Positions 1 to 9,226 are shown, counted from the first letter of the stretch. The stretch is DNA of 64,000 nt from Sphingomonadales bacterium (GCA_009995225.1 JAACPW010000001.1:62001-126000), one strand, 5' to 3'. The notes: generated from the sequence alone by a model not told the origin. Numbers and translations are program-made.

Positions 1-2780
1 CGGTTCTGGTTGTACCGCTGGATCGCGGTGGGGCCGGAGCCGAAGCTGATGTCAGCCACGCGGCTCAGCGGCACCGATCCGCCATTGGCGAGCGGCACGG
101 GCAGGTTTTCAATCGTCCGGTAATCGGTGCGGGCTTTCTCCGACAGACGCACCACAATCGGAATCTGGCGATCCGACAATGAGAAGCGCGCCGCGTTCTG
201 CTCGATTTCTCCCAAGGTGGCGATGCGGATCGTCTGGGACAGGGCAGCGGTGGTAACGCCCAGTTCGGCGGCGATCTTGTCGCGCGGCGTAATGATGATT
301 TCAGGACGGTTGAGATCGGCACTGACGCGCGGGGCGACCAGCGAGGGCAGACCGCGCATTTCTTCGACCAGCCGGGCGGCGGTCTGGTCAAGCAGCACCG
401 GATCGGATCCTGCCAGCATCACGGTCATGTCGCGACCCGAACCGAACCCGCCCGATTGCGACTGGAACCTGACCCGCGCATCGGGGAACCTGGCAAGATC
501 GGGCGCAAGCTCCCGCTCGAACTCGACCGAGGTGCGGGCGCGGTCATCCTTCAGCTTGACGAAGATCGACGACGTTTCGCCCAGCCGGATGCGTTCCAGC
601 AGGCGTTCGACTTCAGGCTCGGTGCGCAGCCGCGCGGCGACCGAATTGACCACCCGCTTGGTCTCGGCAAGCGTGGTGCCGGGCACCATCTCGATTTCGA
701 CGCGGCTGTTCTCGTCGTCGATGGTGGGCTGGAACTGGCCGGGGATCTGGCCAAACAGCAGGATCGTCACCAGGAACGAGAACCACCCGATGCCGAGCAT
801 CCACACGCGGTGGTCGTAGAAACGCGCCGTCATCCAGCGGGTGCTGCGGGCAAAGGCGCTGTCGCCGCCGGCCGGTGCCTCAATCGCCCGGAACGTCACG
901 AAGGCAGCAAAGAAGGACAGCAGCGAGACCAGCAGGACGATCACCACTTCAAACAGCTTGGAGACCAGCTTGTGTGCGGCCCCGTTGGTGTCGGCGGAAA
1001 CGGCCGTGGCAATCTGCTTGTGCACGTCGAGGCCGATCAGGCCGCTCCACGGGGGCGCGGCGCCCGCACTGCTTGCAATCACGCCCGAGACCGAGCCGCT
1101 CGCCAGTTCGAACATCGCCAGCATCGGCACGATCAACAGCGCCAGCACCGCCAGCAGCAGGCCGAACACATAGCCGACACGGTGCCGCGGGCCATCAAGC
1201 CCGGCGCGGCGTGCCGCCATCTTGCCGGTATCCAGCGTCCAGGCCAGCACCTGCATATAGCGGTCGATCATCGGGCCTTCGCCATGTTCGGCATGGCCCT
1301 TCGACTTGAGGAAGTAGGCCGCCATCAGAGGCGTGACCATGCGCGCCACCGCCAGTGACATCAGCACCGCAATCACCACCGTGATCCCGAAGTTCTGGAA
1401 GAACTGACCCGATACCCCCGGCATCAGGCCCACCGGTAGGAACACCGCGACGATGCAGAAGCTGGTGGCGACTACCGGCAGGCCGATTTCGTCTGCTGCC
1501 TCAATGCTTGCCTGATAGGCCGATTTGCCCATCCGCATGTGGCGCACGATATTCTCGATCTCCACGATCGCGTCATCGACCAGCACGCCGGCCACCAGCG
1601 CCAGCGCCAATAGCGACAGGAAGTTGAGGTTGAAGCCCAGCAAATCCATGAAAAAGAACGTCGGAATCGCCGAAAGCGGGATGGCGACTGCCGAGATGAA
1701 GGTTGCGCGCCAATCGCGCAGGAACAGGAACACCACGATCACGGCCAGCACCGCGCCTTCGACCAGCGCCCACATCGACGATTCGTACTGGGCGCGGGTG
1801 TAGGTCGTGCTGGTCGACAGCTTGATGAACTTGACGCCTTCGTTTTCGGCCTCGATCGCGTCCATCTCGGCCAGCGCGGCATCATAGACGGCCAGATCCG
1901 ATGCCCCGCGCGCGCGGTTCATCAGGAAGTTGACCACTTCCTTGCCGTTCACTTCGCTGATCGAGGTGCGTTCCGAATAGCCATCGCGCACCTGGGCGAT
2001 ATCGGCCAGCCGCACGGTGCGCCCGCCGCTCAATTGCACCTGGGTCTGCGACAGGGCGTAGGCTGTGTCAGAATTGCCGAGCACGCGCAGCGACTGGCGG
2101 GTGCCCCCGATTTCGGCGAGACCGCCCGCCGCATCCAGATTGCTCTGGCGCAGCGCCGCGTTGATCTGCGAGGCGGTGACCCCGAAGGACTGTATCCGCG
2201 CCGGATCGAGGATAACCTCGATCTGCCGGTCCACCCCGCCAAACCGCTGGACTTCGGCCATGCCTTCGATCTTCAGCAGCCGCTTGGCCACGGTATCGTC
2301 GATGAACCAGCTAAGCTGTTCCAGCGTCATGTCATCGGCTTCGACCGCAGTGTAGCCGATCGGCTCACCCACAACATCGACCTTCGACACCTGCGGTTCG
2401 AGGATGCCGTCAGGCAAGGATCCGCGCACCGAATCGATCGCGGTTTCGACTTCGTTGACCGCCTCGATCAGATTGGTGCCGATCTCGAATTCGACAAAGG
2501 TGTTGGAACTGCCTTCGCGCGCGGTCGACTGGATCGAATTGACCCCGCTGATCGACCGCAGCGCGCTTTCGACCCGCTGGGTGATCTGGTTCTCGATCTC
2601 GGTCGGAGAGGCACCGGGCTGGGAAATATTGACAATGACGGCCGGAAAATCGACGTCCGGGTTGTTGGTCACATCCATCTGCAGGAAGCTGACGATCCCG
2701 GCGAACAACAGCCCGGTGAACAACACCAGGGGGATCACCGGGTTGCGGATCGACCAGGCCGAGATGTCGCGAAGTGCCAT
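1..2780 (-). CDS. RND efflux transporter permease (3' end beyond window)
   Basis: Inner-membrane permease of a tripartite RND (AcrB/MexB/HAE1-type) drug or solute exporter, driven by proton influx. Start is the ATG at 2778-2780 (MALRDISAWSIRNPV), followed by a first membrane helix and a periplasmic porter domain. The family signature GVLVDDAIVEIENI is seen around 1.55 kb. About 925 residues are visible; the C-terminal membrane part lies before base 1. Oddity: between the cytoplasmic amphipathic helix after TM6 (MIDRYMQVLAW) and the expected TM7 (DHRVWMLGIGWFSFLV) there is an extra stretch of about 110 residues with two strongly hydrophobic segments (about bases 860-1200), in frame throughout. 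It is followed after 81 bases by its adaptor gene, both reading leftward, so the two form an operon. Substrate cannot be predicted. Confidence 0.93.
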   Translation of the reverse strand, partial: MALRDISAWSIRNPVIPLVLFTGLLFAGIVSFLQMDVTNNPDVDFPAVIVNISQPGASPTEIENQITQRVESALRSISGVNSIQSTAREGSSNTFVEFEIGTNLIEAVNEVETAIDSVRGSLPDGILEPQVSKVDVVGEPIGYTAVEADDMTLEQLSWFIDDTVAKRLLKIEGMAEVQRFGGVDRQIEVILDPARIQSFGVTASQINAALRQSNLDAAGGLAEIGGTRQSLRVLGNSDTAYALSQTQVQLSGGRTVRLADIAQVRDGYSERTSISEVNGKEVVNFLMNRARGASDLAVYDAALAEMDAIEAENEGVKFIKLSTSTTYTRAQYESSMWALVEGAVLAVIVVFLFLRDWRATFISAVAIPLSAIPTFFFMDLLGFNLNFLSLLALALVAGVLVDDAIVEIENIVRHMRMGKSAYQASIEAADEIGLPVVATSFCIVAVFLPVGLMPGVSGQFFQNFGITVVIAVLMSLAVARMVTPLMAAYFLKSKGHAEHGEGPMIDRYMQVLAWTLDTGKMAARRAGLDGPRHRVGYVFGLLLAVLALLIVPMLAMFELASGSVSGVIASSAGAAPPWSGLIGLDVHKQIATAVSADTNGAAHKLVSKLFEVVIVLLVSLLSFFAAFVTFRAIEAPAGGDSAFARSTRWMTARFYDHRVWMLGIGWFSFLVTILLFGQIPGQFQPTIDDENSRVEIEMVPGTTLAETKRVVNSVAARLRTEPEVERLLERIRLGETSSIFVKLKDDRARTSVEFERELAPDLARFPDARVRFQSQSGGFGSGRDMTVMLAGSDPVLLDQTAARLVEEMRGLPSLVAPRVSADLNRPEIIITPRDKIAAELGVTTAALSQTIRIATLGEIEQNAARFSLSDRQIPIVVRLSEKARTDYRTIENLPVPLANGGSVPLSRVADISFGSGPTAIQRYNQN

Positions 2781-2861
2781 GAAATTCCTGCCTGTGTTTC
2801 GCCGGTCTTATAACCTTGTGCGGTCAGTTACGCGCAATCTGCCTGCGGAGATGGCCGTGAC

Positions 2862-4058
2862 CTATGTCTTGGGTGTCTGCGGATTGACGGTTTCGCCGGG
2901 ATTGAGGAACCCGCCAGCCCTAAGCACGATGCGCTCCTTGCCGGTCAGACCTTCGGTAATAGCGAGGCCCTGTGCGGTCACCGCGCCGGTCTTGACCGCG
3001 CGGCGCGCCACCTTGTTATCGGCCCCCACGACGAAGACGTAACTGCCTTCGTCATCGGCCTGAACCGCGCTTTCGGGCAGGACGGTGGCGGTGAAGCTGC
3101 CGGAATTGATGCGCGCGGTGGCAAAGCCGCCGGGGCGCAGCTCGGGCGCGAACGGCAATGCGATCCGCGCCGTGCCCTGCCGGGTGGTCGCGTCGATCAC
3201 AGGGGCCACCTGCCAGACCTGGCCGGCGAAGGACTTTTCCGATCCGGTCGGGACAATGGTGGCCATGGTGCCGACCGACAGCTTGGCCAATTGCTCTTCG
3301 GAAAGCTGAGCGAGCATTTCCATCTCCCCGCCGCTGGCAATCGTGAACAGCGCCGGGCTGCCCGCGCCAACGGTCTGACCGGGCTCGACATTGCGGGCAA
3401 GGACATAGCCGGTGGCCGGCGCATAGATATTGAGGCGTTCGTTGCGTGCGCGCTGTTCGCCAAGCTGGGCCTGAGCGACCTTGACCCGTGCCATGGCGGA
3501 ATCGCGCACAGCAGTCAGCCGGTCGATATCAGCCTTGGAGATGAACCCGCGCGCCACCAACTGCTGGGCGCGGTCGAGATTGGCCTGCGCCAGGTTGGCA
3601 TCGGCCCGCGCGACATCGATCTGCGCGGACTGCGCGGCGACTTGCTGGGTCTGGACGCTGCGGTCGATCACGGCGAGAACCTGGCCCCGCTGGACCCAGT
3701 CGCCTGCATCTACCGTGACGCGCAGCACCTGCCCGCCTTCACCCACCACGCCCACCGGCATCGGGCGGCGCGCAGCGAGGGTGCCGGGAGCCTCGATCTC
3801 GCCGGAAACCGTGGTGGTGCCCGGCGTGACAACGGTAACGGTGGGCGCCTGCGCATTGTCATCGCCCACTGCGACAGGCTCACCACCGGCGATTGCGAAA
3901 TAGGCAGCGATGGCGAGCAGCAGCGCGAACAGGCCGAGTCCACCGATGATCAGCCAGCGCGGCACAGCGGGCGCGCCAAACGTGCGCGCACCGGAAAACT
4001 CGGTGGTCACGCCGTCGGCGGCTTCAGCCTTGATCGTTGTCTCGTAATTCATCGCCAT
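2862..4058 (-). CDS. RND efflux periplasmic adaptor (membrane fusion protein)
   Basis: 398-residue HlyD/AcrA-type adaptor linking the RND permease to an outer-membrane channel. An N-terminal cytoplasmic stub is followed by one membrane helix (about residues 35-57), so it is helix-anchored rather than a lipoprotein. Next come a lipoyl-like half (GDWVQRGQVLAVID), an alpha-hairpin (QSAQIDVARADANLAQANLDRA region), the second lipoyl half (IYAPATGYV) and beta-barrel/membrane-proximal domains. Start ATG at 4058. It precedes the permease gene in the same direction, the usual adaptor-permease order. No outer-membrane factor gene is next to it. The 190 bases upstream (4059-4247) hold no gene and probably carry the operon promoter. 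Confidence 0.92.
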   Translation of the reverse strand: MAMNYETTIKAEAADGVTTEFSGARTFGAPAVPRWLIIGGLGLFALLLAIAAYFAIAGGEPVAVGDDNAQAPTVTVVTPGTTTVSGEIEAPGTLAARRPMPVGVVGEGGQVLRVTVDAGDWVQRGQVLAVIDRSVQTQQVAAQSAQIDVARADANLAQANLDRAQQLVARGFISKADIDRLTAVRDSAMARVKVAQAQLGEQRARNERLNIYAPATGYVLARNVEPGQTVGAGSPALFTIASGGEMEMLAQLSEEQLAKLSVGTMATIVPTGSEKSFAGQVWQVAPVIDATTRQGTARIALPFAPELRPGGFATARINSGSFTATVLPESAVQADDEGSYVFVVGADNKVARRAVKTGAVTAQGLAITEGLTGKERIVLRAGGFLNPGETVNPQTPKT

Positions 4059-4247
4059 TCCCTCACCCGGCTCATGACCCTGTTACAGATCAATCCGGCC
4101 CCGAGTGTATTACTCGCATAAGTCACCAACTGCAACGTCTGATAGATTGTCGGGCGTGTTGCTGCAATGCGCGCATCGACAGGTAACTTTCAGCCTAGAC
4201 GAAAGGCGCGCAATCGGGATTCCGGGCGAGGGAGCGACGAAGGTGGC

Positions 4248-4514
4248 TTAACGGACCTTGCCGCGTTGGAACAGATTCACGATACCCAGCAGCACAACCG
4301 CGCCAAGCAGTGCCACAAGCAGGCCCGTGATCGAAAACTCCTGCACGCTGCCGCTGATCCCCAACAGCGGCCCGGCAATCAGGTTACCGATAACCGATCC
4401 GACGCAGCCCACGACGATATTCAGTACGATCCCCATCGAGGCATCGCGGTTCATGACCTTGCTGGCCAGCCAGCCGGCGATCCCGCCGACAATCAGTGCG
4501 ACAATCCATCCCAT
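4248..4514 (-). CDS. GlsB/YeaQ/YmgE family small membrane protein
   Basis: 88-residue, very hydrophobic protein of the transglycosylase-associated (GlsB/YeaQ/YmgE) family, often linked with stress responses; the biochemical role is unknown. Three membrane segments with glycine-rich helices are visible (GWIVALIVGGIAGWLAS; GIVLNIVVGCVGSVIGNLI; GLLVALLGAVVLLGIVNLF), ending in a basic tail. I chose the internal ATG at 4512-4514 (MGWIVAL), which matches the family N-terminus; the track start five codons upstream (MWRCI) is not conserved-looking. It stands alone between the RND operon and sciP. Confidence 0.85.
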   Translation of the reverse strand: MGWIVALIVGGIAGWLASKVMNRDASMGIVLNIVVGCVGSVIGNLIAGPLLGISGSVQEFSITGLLVALLGAVVLLGIVNLFQRGKVR

Positions 4515-4539
4515 AATGCATCTCCACATTGGGGCAGCG

Positions 4540-4650
4540 CATGCACATGATTCCCCGCGACGCCCCTCGGAGGTGTTGCCGCCAACCGACGGCAGCCCGC
4601 AACGCCTTGCGGGCGAAGCGGGCTTGGGCCGGGATGAACCGAGTCAGCGG
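4540..4650 (-). repeat. Possible degenerate structured intergenic element
   Basis: GC-rich intergenic segment between sciP and the GlsB-family gene. Read on the minus strand it contains CTCGG, CCCGCAAGG, a hairpin TGCCG...GCGGCA, then CCGAGG. This is the same order of conserved blocks as the elements at 8286, 16276 and 20741, but the hairpins fit less well. It may be a decayed copy or chance similarity in GC-rich DNA. Confidence 0.3.
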
Positions 4651-4950
4651 TCAGTACTTCAGCTGGCGTTCGTAGAGGTCGCGATAGTGCTGGATTTTGG
4701 TGACCCGCAGGCCGTGCATGCCCGATCGGTCGACCGCGCGCTGCCACGAGGCGAACTCTTCGAGCGTGAGGCCATAGCGCGCCAGTGCCTCGTCAAGCGT
4801 CAGCAGCCCACCATTGACGGCAGCCACCACCTCGGCCTTGCGGCGCACGACCCAACGCTTGGTCTGGGGCGACGGCAGATCGGCAATGGTCAGCGGCTCG
4901 CCAAGCGGGCCGATGACTTGTGCGGGGCGGATATCCTGGTTCTCAATCAT
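4651..4950 (-). CDS. sciP: SciP-type CtrA inhibitory protein (DUF1153)
   Basis: 99-residue DUF1153 protein. In Caulobacter, SciP binds DNA and CtrA and represses CtrA-activated transcription in G1 cells. The sequence carries the family hallmarks: an N-terminal IGPLGEPLTI-type segment, KRWVVRRKAEVVAAV, then a helix-turn-helix (LTLDEALARYGLTLEEFASWQ) and a C-terminal LRVTKIQHYRDLYERQ. I chose the ATG at 4948-4950 because it overlaps the stop of the upstream gene as ATGA, which implies translational coupling; the track start lies eight codons further upstream. Presence of SciP implies a CtrA cell-cycle circuit in this organism. Confidence 0.92.
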   Translation of the reverse strand: MIENQDIRPAQVIGPLGEPLTIADLPSPQTKRWVVRRKAEVVAAVNGGLLTLDEALARYGLTLEEFASWQRAVDRSGMHGLRVTKIQHYRDLYERQLKY

Positions 4951-5402
4951 CGCTTGTCTTTCGCATCGCCGCATGGGGCATCGGCGTGTGATCCTTTCGT
5001 ATCGCCAAGGCAGTTGGACTCGCCAGACCCTTCATTGGCACCCAAGGCTTTAGATTGCTCTAAAGCATCAGGGTTAACGCCCGGTTCGTCATCACCGAGA
5101 AGCGCAAAGTAACTTGCCGCCGCATCGCCAAAGCTGGCGGCGACCGATTCGATCGGGGCCTGCGATTCGGTCCGCATCAGCAGCCTGAGATCGCGCGCCG
5201 CGTTGAGCCTGGCGGTCAGTTCGTTCCATTCCACCGCACGCAAAGCCTCACCCGTTCGCCGCGCGGGACGGTTGGCGGATCGTTCGTCGCCGCCGGATGT
5301 GATCGTCGTCGCAGGTCGCATCCGGGTGCGTTCCGGCGAAGCAGCAGTGCCCGTCTTTGCGCTGCGTTGCACATTGAAAGAATTGGGTTTCTCAAACATC
5401 AT
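4947..5402 (-). CDS. Uncharacterised protein coupled to sciP
   Basis: 151-residue protein I do not recognise. It starts at tandem ATG codons (5402 and 5399) behind AGAAGG. The N-terminal third is polar and probably disordered. The middle (WNELTARLNAARDLRLLMRT) looks like an amphipathic helix. The C-terminal part is acidic and low in complexity (GVNPDALEQS ... GDAKDKR). Its stop overlaps the sciP start (ATGA), so the two are co-translated and may act in the same process. That functional link is an inference from gene order only. Confidence 0.7.
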   Translation of the reverse strand: MMFEKPNSFNVQRSAKTGTAASPERTRMRPATTITSGGDERSANRPARRTGEALRAVEWNELTARLNAARDLRLLMRTESQAPIESVAASFGDAAASYFALLGDDEPGVNPDALEQSKALGANEGSGESNCLGDTKGSHADAPCGDAKDKR

Positions 5403-5523
5403 CGCGCCTTCTAACCCGAGGACGTCAAAATCCGGTAAAACCGCCATTTACTTCAGATTAGGAATAGTGCGGGTGTGGCCGGCACCTGCGAGGGGACAAT
5501 GACCGCCACTGGCGAAGCGGGCG

Positions 5524-6729
5524 ATGCATCGCTATGTCGTGGCCTTCATGACTCATCCTGATCTTCTTGAACCCGGCCCGATGGCGGCGTCCCCCATCGG
5601 GCCCGATGCCGCCGCATTGTTCGATCTGCCGCGCGCCGCCGCCGATTGCCGGATCGTTGTCGCCATGAGCGGCGGCGTCGATAGCTCGGTGGTCGCCGCC
5701 CTGGCCGCTGCATCGGGCGCAGAGGTGATCGGCATCACGCTCCAGCTGTATGATTACGGCGCCGCCACCGGACGCAAGGGCGCGTGCTGCGCGGGCGATG
5801 ACATTCGCGACGCGCGCGCCGTGGCCGACCGGCTCGGCATCGCGCATTATGTCTTCGACCATGAAAGCGCCTTTCGCGAAGAGGTGGTCGAACAATTCGC
5901 CGACGAATATCTCGCCGGGCGCACCCCGGTGCCCTGCATCCGCTGCAACATGGGGCCGAAATTCACCGATCTGTTTCGCATGGCCCGCGAACTGGGCGCA
6001 GATTGCCTCGCGACCGGACATTATGTCCGCCGGATGATGACGGCGGAGGGCGCGCAACTGCACCGTGCCTTTGATCCGGCGCGCGACCAGTCCTATTTTC
6101 TTTACGGCACCACGGACGCGCAGCTCGATTACCTGCGCTTCCCGCTGGGCGGGATGCCCAAGCCGCAGGTGCGCGAACTGGCGGAAGCCGCAGGCCTCAG
6201 GAATGCGGCCAAGCCTGACAGTCAGGACATCTGCTTCGTCCCGGACGGCAATTATGCCGCAATCGTCACCAAGGTGCGCCCTGAAGGCGCAGCGCCGGGC
6301 AACATCGTTCACGCAGCAAGCGGCGCGGTTCTCGGCCAGCACAAGGGCATCGTGCATTTCACCGTTGGCCAGAGAAAAGGCCTCGAAATCGGCGGCCAGC
6401 CCGAACCGCTCTATGTCATCGGCCTTGATGGCGCGGCGCGCGAGGTGCGGGTCGGGCCCAAACGGATGCTGGCCGTTCACGCCGCGCGCGTAAAGGAAAC
6501 CAACCGCATCGGCCCGCTGCCGGAAGGCCCACTGACGGCCAAGGTGCGCAGTATGGCACAGCCAGTGCCCGTGACGCTCGAAGGCAGCCTGGGTGACGGC
6601 GGGGCCGTGACGATCCGCTTTGCCGCGCCGGAATACGGTGTTGCGCCGGGGCAGGCGGCGGTCATCTACGCCGGGGACCGCGTGATCGGCGGCGGCTGGA
6701 TCGATTCGACCGAGAAGGTCACCGCTTAA
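5524..6729 (+). CDS. mnmA: tRNA-uridine 2-sulfurtransferase MnmA
   Basis: 401-residue enzyme that thiolates U34 of Lys, Glu and Gln tRNAs, using sulfur relayed from a cysteine desulfurase. The PP-loop SGGVDSSV is at residues 49-56. The catalytic cysteine pair of the family is represented by TPVPCIRCN (Cys138/Cys141 region) and [11 protein letters not shown] (Cys237). The C-terminal third is the expected beta-barrel. The N-terminus is about 30-40 residues longer than in many MnmA proteins; the first ATG at 5524 is used, but a later ATG (for example MAASPIG at residue 20) is possible. It ends in a 4-base overlap (TTAA) with the convergent gene. Cytoplasmic. Confidence 0.95.
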   Translation: MHRYVVAFMTHPDLLEPGPMAASPIGPDAAALFDLPRAAADCRIVVAMSGGVDSSVVAALAAASGAEVIGITLQLYDYGAATGRKGACCAGDDIRDARAVADRLGIAHYVFDHESAFREEVVEQFADEYLAGRTPVPCIRCNMGPKFTDLFRMARELGADCLATGHYVRRMMTAEGAQLHRAFDPARDQSYFLYGTTDAQLDYLRFPLGGMPKPQVRELAEAAGLRNAAKPDSQDICFVPDGNYAAIVTKVRPEGAAPGNIVHAASGAVLGQHKGIVHFTVGQRKGLEIGGQPEPLYVIGLDGAAREVRVGPKRMLAVHAARVKETNRIGPLPEGPLTAKVRSMAQPVPVTLEGSLGDGGAVTIRFAAPEYGVAPGQAAVIYAGDRVIGGGWIDSTEKVTA

Positions 6730-7079
6730 CCCTCCCACGGCTCCAGCACGCAGCCATAGCCCTCGCGATAGGTCGCTGTTGCTTCGGCCACCAGCGGGAA
6801 ACGCGCCGTAACGCTCCTGGCCTCCAGATCGTCGCGCAAGGTTACCACTTCCATCCCCGCAAGCTTGTCCTTGGCGCAGTCCTTCAGGCTGCGGCCGGCA
6901 ACGAAGCGGCACGAACAGCCCACCCGCGCCGAATAGGCCGAAGCGATGCTGCCATAGCCCTTTATCGGTTCGCGAAACGCCCAGGCCGCGCCGCCGATCA
7001 CAACCGCGATGATCGCCAGCAGCCAGAGGCCCCAGCGCGTGCGCCTGCGCGGCGCGGTGGACGTTGATGATTTCGCCAT
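6726..7079 (-). CDS. Membrane-anchored hypothetical protein with CSC motif
   Basis: 117-residue protein of unknown function. A basic N-terminus (PRRRTRWG) precedes one hydrophobic helix ([18 protein letters not shown], about residues 18-35). The remaining ~80 residues are probably periplasmic and contain cysteines in [20 protein letters not shown] and a C-terminal GYGCVLEPW, suggesting disulfides. Start ATG at 7077-7079. It is divergent from the serine hydrolase gene at 7128, with only 48 bases between the two starts, so they share a promoter region and perhaps a process. Its stop overlaps the stop of mnmA. Confidence 0.75.
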   Translation of the reverse strand: MAKSSTSTAPRRRTRWGLWLLAIIAVVIGGAAWAFREPIKGYGSIASAYSARVGCSCRFVAGRSLKDCAKDKLAGMEVVTLRDDLEARSVTARFPLVAEATATYREGYGCVLEPWEG

Positions 7080-7127
7080 AGCCAAGCCCCATTGCCAAAC
7101 CCGACCGCATCGGGAATTGAGGTCGCG

Positions 7128-8285
7128 ATGACCCTCAGATCGCCTGCCCTTAAGCGCGCCGCCTTGCTCGCGCCAGCCCTGCTGACGCCCCTGTTGATGC
7201 TTGCCTCCTGTGAAGCAGCGCCTGCGGGGCAGACCCCTTTGTCGGATGCGGCACTGGCCGCCGTCAAGGATGACGCAGGTGCCCCGAAGGACCAGCTCGC
7301 CCGCGAGATCGACGATCTTTTCACAGCCGAGGGCCTTGGCGAAACCCGCGCCGTTGTGGTGATGGCGAACGGTGCGCTCGCCGCCGAACGTTACGGCCCC
7401 GGCTATGACCGCGATACCCGCTTCATCAGCTGGTCGATGGCCAAGACTATCACGGGCGTGCTGATCGGGATGCTGGTGGCCGATGGCAAACTCAGTCTCG
7501 ATGAACCGGCTCCGGTGCCGCTCTGGCAGCGCCCCGGCGATCCGCGCAGCGACATCACCTTGCGCCACCTGCTCCAGATGCGCAGCGGGCTGCGGCATAC
7601 CGAAGCGGGCGATCCGCCCTACGAATCGAGCGAGGTCCGGATGCTGTTCCTCGACGGGCGCGACAACATGGCCAAGTGGGCCGAGGAACAGCCCTTGGAG
7701 GCCGAGCCCGGCAAGCAGTTCGAATATTCCTCCAACACCAGCGTGATCCTCGCCGATATCGCCGCGCGGGCGCTGACCAACAGCAACACCCCCGAAGCGC
7801 GGCGCAAGGCGGTGGCGGACTATCTCCAGGTCCGGCTGTTCGGGCCGTTGGGAATGACGAGCATGGTGCCGGAGTTCGATGCCAGCGGCACACTGATCGG
7901 CGGCAGTCTGATGCACGCGACCGCACGCGACTGGGCGACATTGGGCGAGTTCCTGCGGCGCAAGGGCCGCGCGCCGGGGGGCGAACAACTGGTGCCCCAG
8001 CGCTGGGTCGAAGCGATGGTAGCGCCCTCGCCTGCCAGCCCGCATTACGGGTTCCAGACCTGGCTCAACCGCCCGATCCCCGGCACGCCCGCCAGCGACC
8101 ACCCGCTCTTCCCCGACCGCGCGCCGGAAAGCCTGTTCTCGCTGATCGGGCACATGGGGCAATATGTGCTGGTCTCGCCGAGCCAGCGGGTGACACTGGT
8201 GCGGCTCGGCCATTCGGACAGTGCCGAGCGCCCGCCGATGCTGCAGCAGACCGCCGATATCCTCGACCTGTATCCGGAGTCCTAG
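7128..8285 (+). CDS. Class C beta-lactamase-fold serine hydrolase, probable lipoprotein
   Basis: 385-residue CubicO/beta-lactamase class C family protein. The start is the ATG at 7128 (MTLRSPALKRAALL). A hydrophobic signal follows and ends in a lipobox-like LASC, so it is probably exported and lipid-anchored. The nucleophile motif SMAK (S-x-x-K) is in SWSMAKTITG, and the second motif YSSN (Y-x-N type) is in FEYSSNTSV. LRHLLQMRSGLRH is typical of esterase/D-aminopeptidase members. Substrate is unknown, and the family contains esterases, peptidases and inactive homologs, so beta-lactam resistance should not be assumed. It is divergent from the 117-residue CSC protein. Confidence 0.85.
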   Translation: MTLRSPALKRAALLAPALLTPLLMLASCEAAPAGQTPLSDAALAAVKDDAGAPKDQLAREIDDLFTAEGLGETRAVVVMANGALAAERYGPGYDRDTRFISWSMAKTITGVLIGMLVADGKLSLDEPAPVPLWQRPGDPRSDITLRHLLQMRSGLRHTEAGDPPYESSEVRMLFLDGRDNMAKWAEEQPLEAEPGKQFEYSSNTSVILADIAARALTNSNTPEARRKAVADYLQVRLFGPLGMTSMVPEFDASGTLIGGSLMHATARDWATLGEFLRRKGRAPGGEQLVPQRWVEAMVAPSPASPHYGFQTWLNRPIPGTPASDHPLFPDRAPESLFSLIGHMGQYVLVSPSQRVTLVRLGHSDSAERPPMLQQTADILDLYPES

Positions 8286-8387
8286 TCGTACGCACGCCGT
8301 CCGGCGCGCGGTCCTCGCTAGGCGCGCAGCAAGCTGCGCCCGCTGCGGGCGGCCGGTCGGCCTTGCGGACCCTGCGGGTCCGATGCG
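8286..8387 (-). repeat. Structured intergenic element, copy A
   Basis: Read on the minus strand, four successive hairpins are visible: CGGACCC gca GGGTCCG; GGCC gacc GGCC; GCGCAG cttg CTGCGC; CGCGCGCC ggac GGCGTGCG (one G-T pair). Conserved linkers CCGCAAG, CCCGCAG and CGAGGAC separate them. The same order and linkers occur in the copies at 16276 and 20741. It fills the space between two convergent genes (serine hydrolase and phzF family) and contains no open frame of its own. The outer stem is weak in this copy. Confidence 0.65.
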
Positions 8388-9215
8388 TCACAGATAGAAC
8401 GCGCCCTCGACCACGGTGACGCATGGCCCGCCGAGCCAGGCGCGATCACCCGTGTCGTCTTTGGCAAGCCGTAGCGCCAGATCGCCGCCACGCGTGCTTG
8501 CCTGATGCGCGGTGAAGCTGTCCCGCCCCAGCCGCCGCGCCCAGTAAGGCGTCAGCACCGCATGGGCCGATCCGGTGACGCTGTCCTCGTCCACCCCGCC
8601 ACCGGGGACGAACACGCGGCTGACGATATCGGTCTTGATACCGGGCGCGGTCACAATGAACTGATCGGTGCCAAGCCGTTCCAGCCCGCGAATGTCCGGC
8701 GCAAGGCCGCGCACTGCGGCCTCGTTTTCATAGAGGTAGATGTTGTAGCCCAACGCCGACCGCGCCATGTCGAACGGCTCGGCCCCGAGCAGGCCGATCG
8801 CTTCGGCCTGATTGGCAGCCGTGTCGGGCGCGGTCGCGATCGCAGGCAGCGCGAGTTCGTAGGCGTCCCCTGCGCGTACGACTTCCAGGACGCCTGACTT
8901 GCGCGTGCGGAACGTCACCCGCTCACGCGCCTGGCCCTCGCCGTCCCGTGTCAGCAGCACATGCCCGCTGGCCAGCGTCGCATGGCCGCACAGCGCGATT
9001 TCATAGGTGGGCGTGCACCAGCGCAGCTCCCAATCGGCCTCTCCGGTCGCATCGCGCACCACAAAGGCCGTCTCGGCAAACAGGTTCTCCGCCCCGATCG
9101 CCACCAGCACATCATCGGGCAACCATTCGTCCAGCACCATGACGGCTGCCTGATTGCCGCCAAACGGCTGCGCGGCGAAGGCATCGACGTGCCAGTAAGG
9201 GATCGTCTGGGGCAT
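8388..9215 (-). CDS. PhzF family isomerase
   Basis: 275-residue PhzF-like protein (diaminopimelate-epimerase fold). N-terminal signature YWHVDAFAAQPFGGNQAAV and the substrate-pocket region ENLFAETAFVV are present, as is CGHATLASGHVLL. The C-terminal half has DSVTGSAHAVLTPYW. PhzF itself acts in phenazine synthesis, but most homologs, and probably this one, have unknown substrates; no phenazine genes are nearby. I chose the ATG at 9215, preceded by a TGAGGA ribosome site, over the TTG track start. It lies 11 bases after pdxH on the same strand, so it is probably co-transcribed with it. Confidence 0.88.
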   Translation of the reverse strand: MPQTIPYWHVDAFAAQPFGGNQAAVMVLDEWLPDDVLVAIGAENLFAETAFVVRDATGEADWELRWCTPTYEIALCGHATLASGHVLLTRDGEGQARERVTFRTRKSGVLEVVRAGDAYELALPAIATAPDTAANQAEAIGLLGAEPFDMARSALGYNIYLYENEAAVRGLAPDIRGLERLGTDQFIVTAPGIKTDIVSRVFVPGGGVDEDSVTGSAHAVLTPYWARRLGRDSFTAHQASTRGGDLALRLAKDDTGDRAWLGGPCVTVVEGAFYL

Positions 9216-9226
9216 AAGCGATATCC

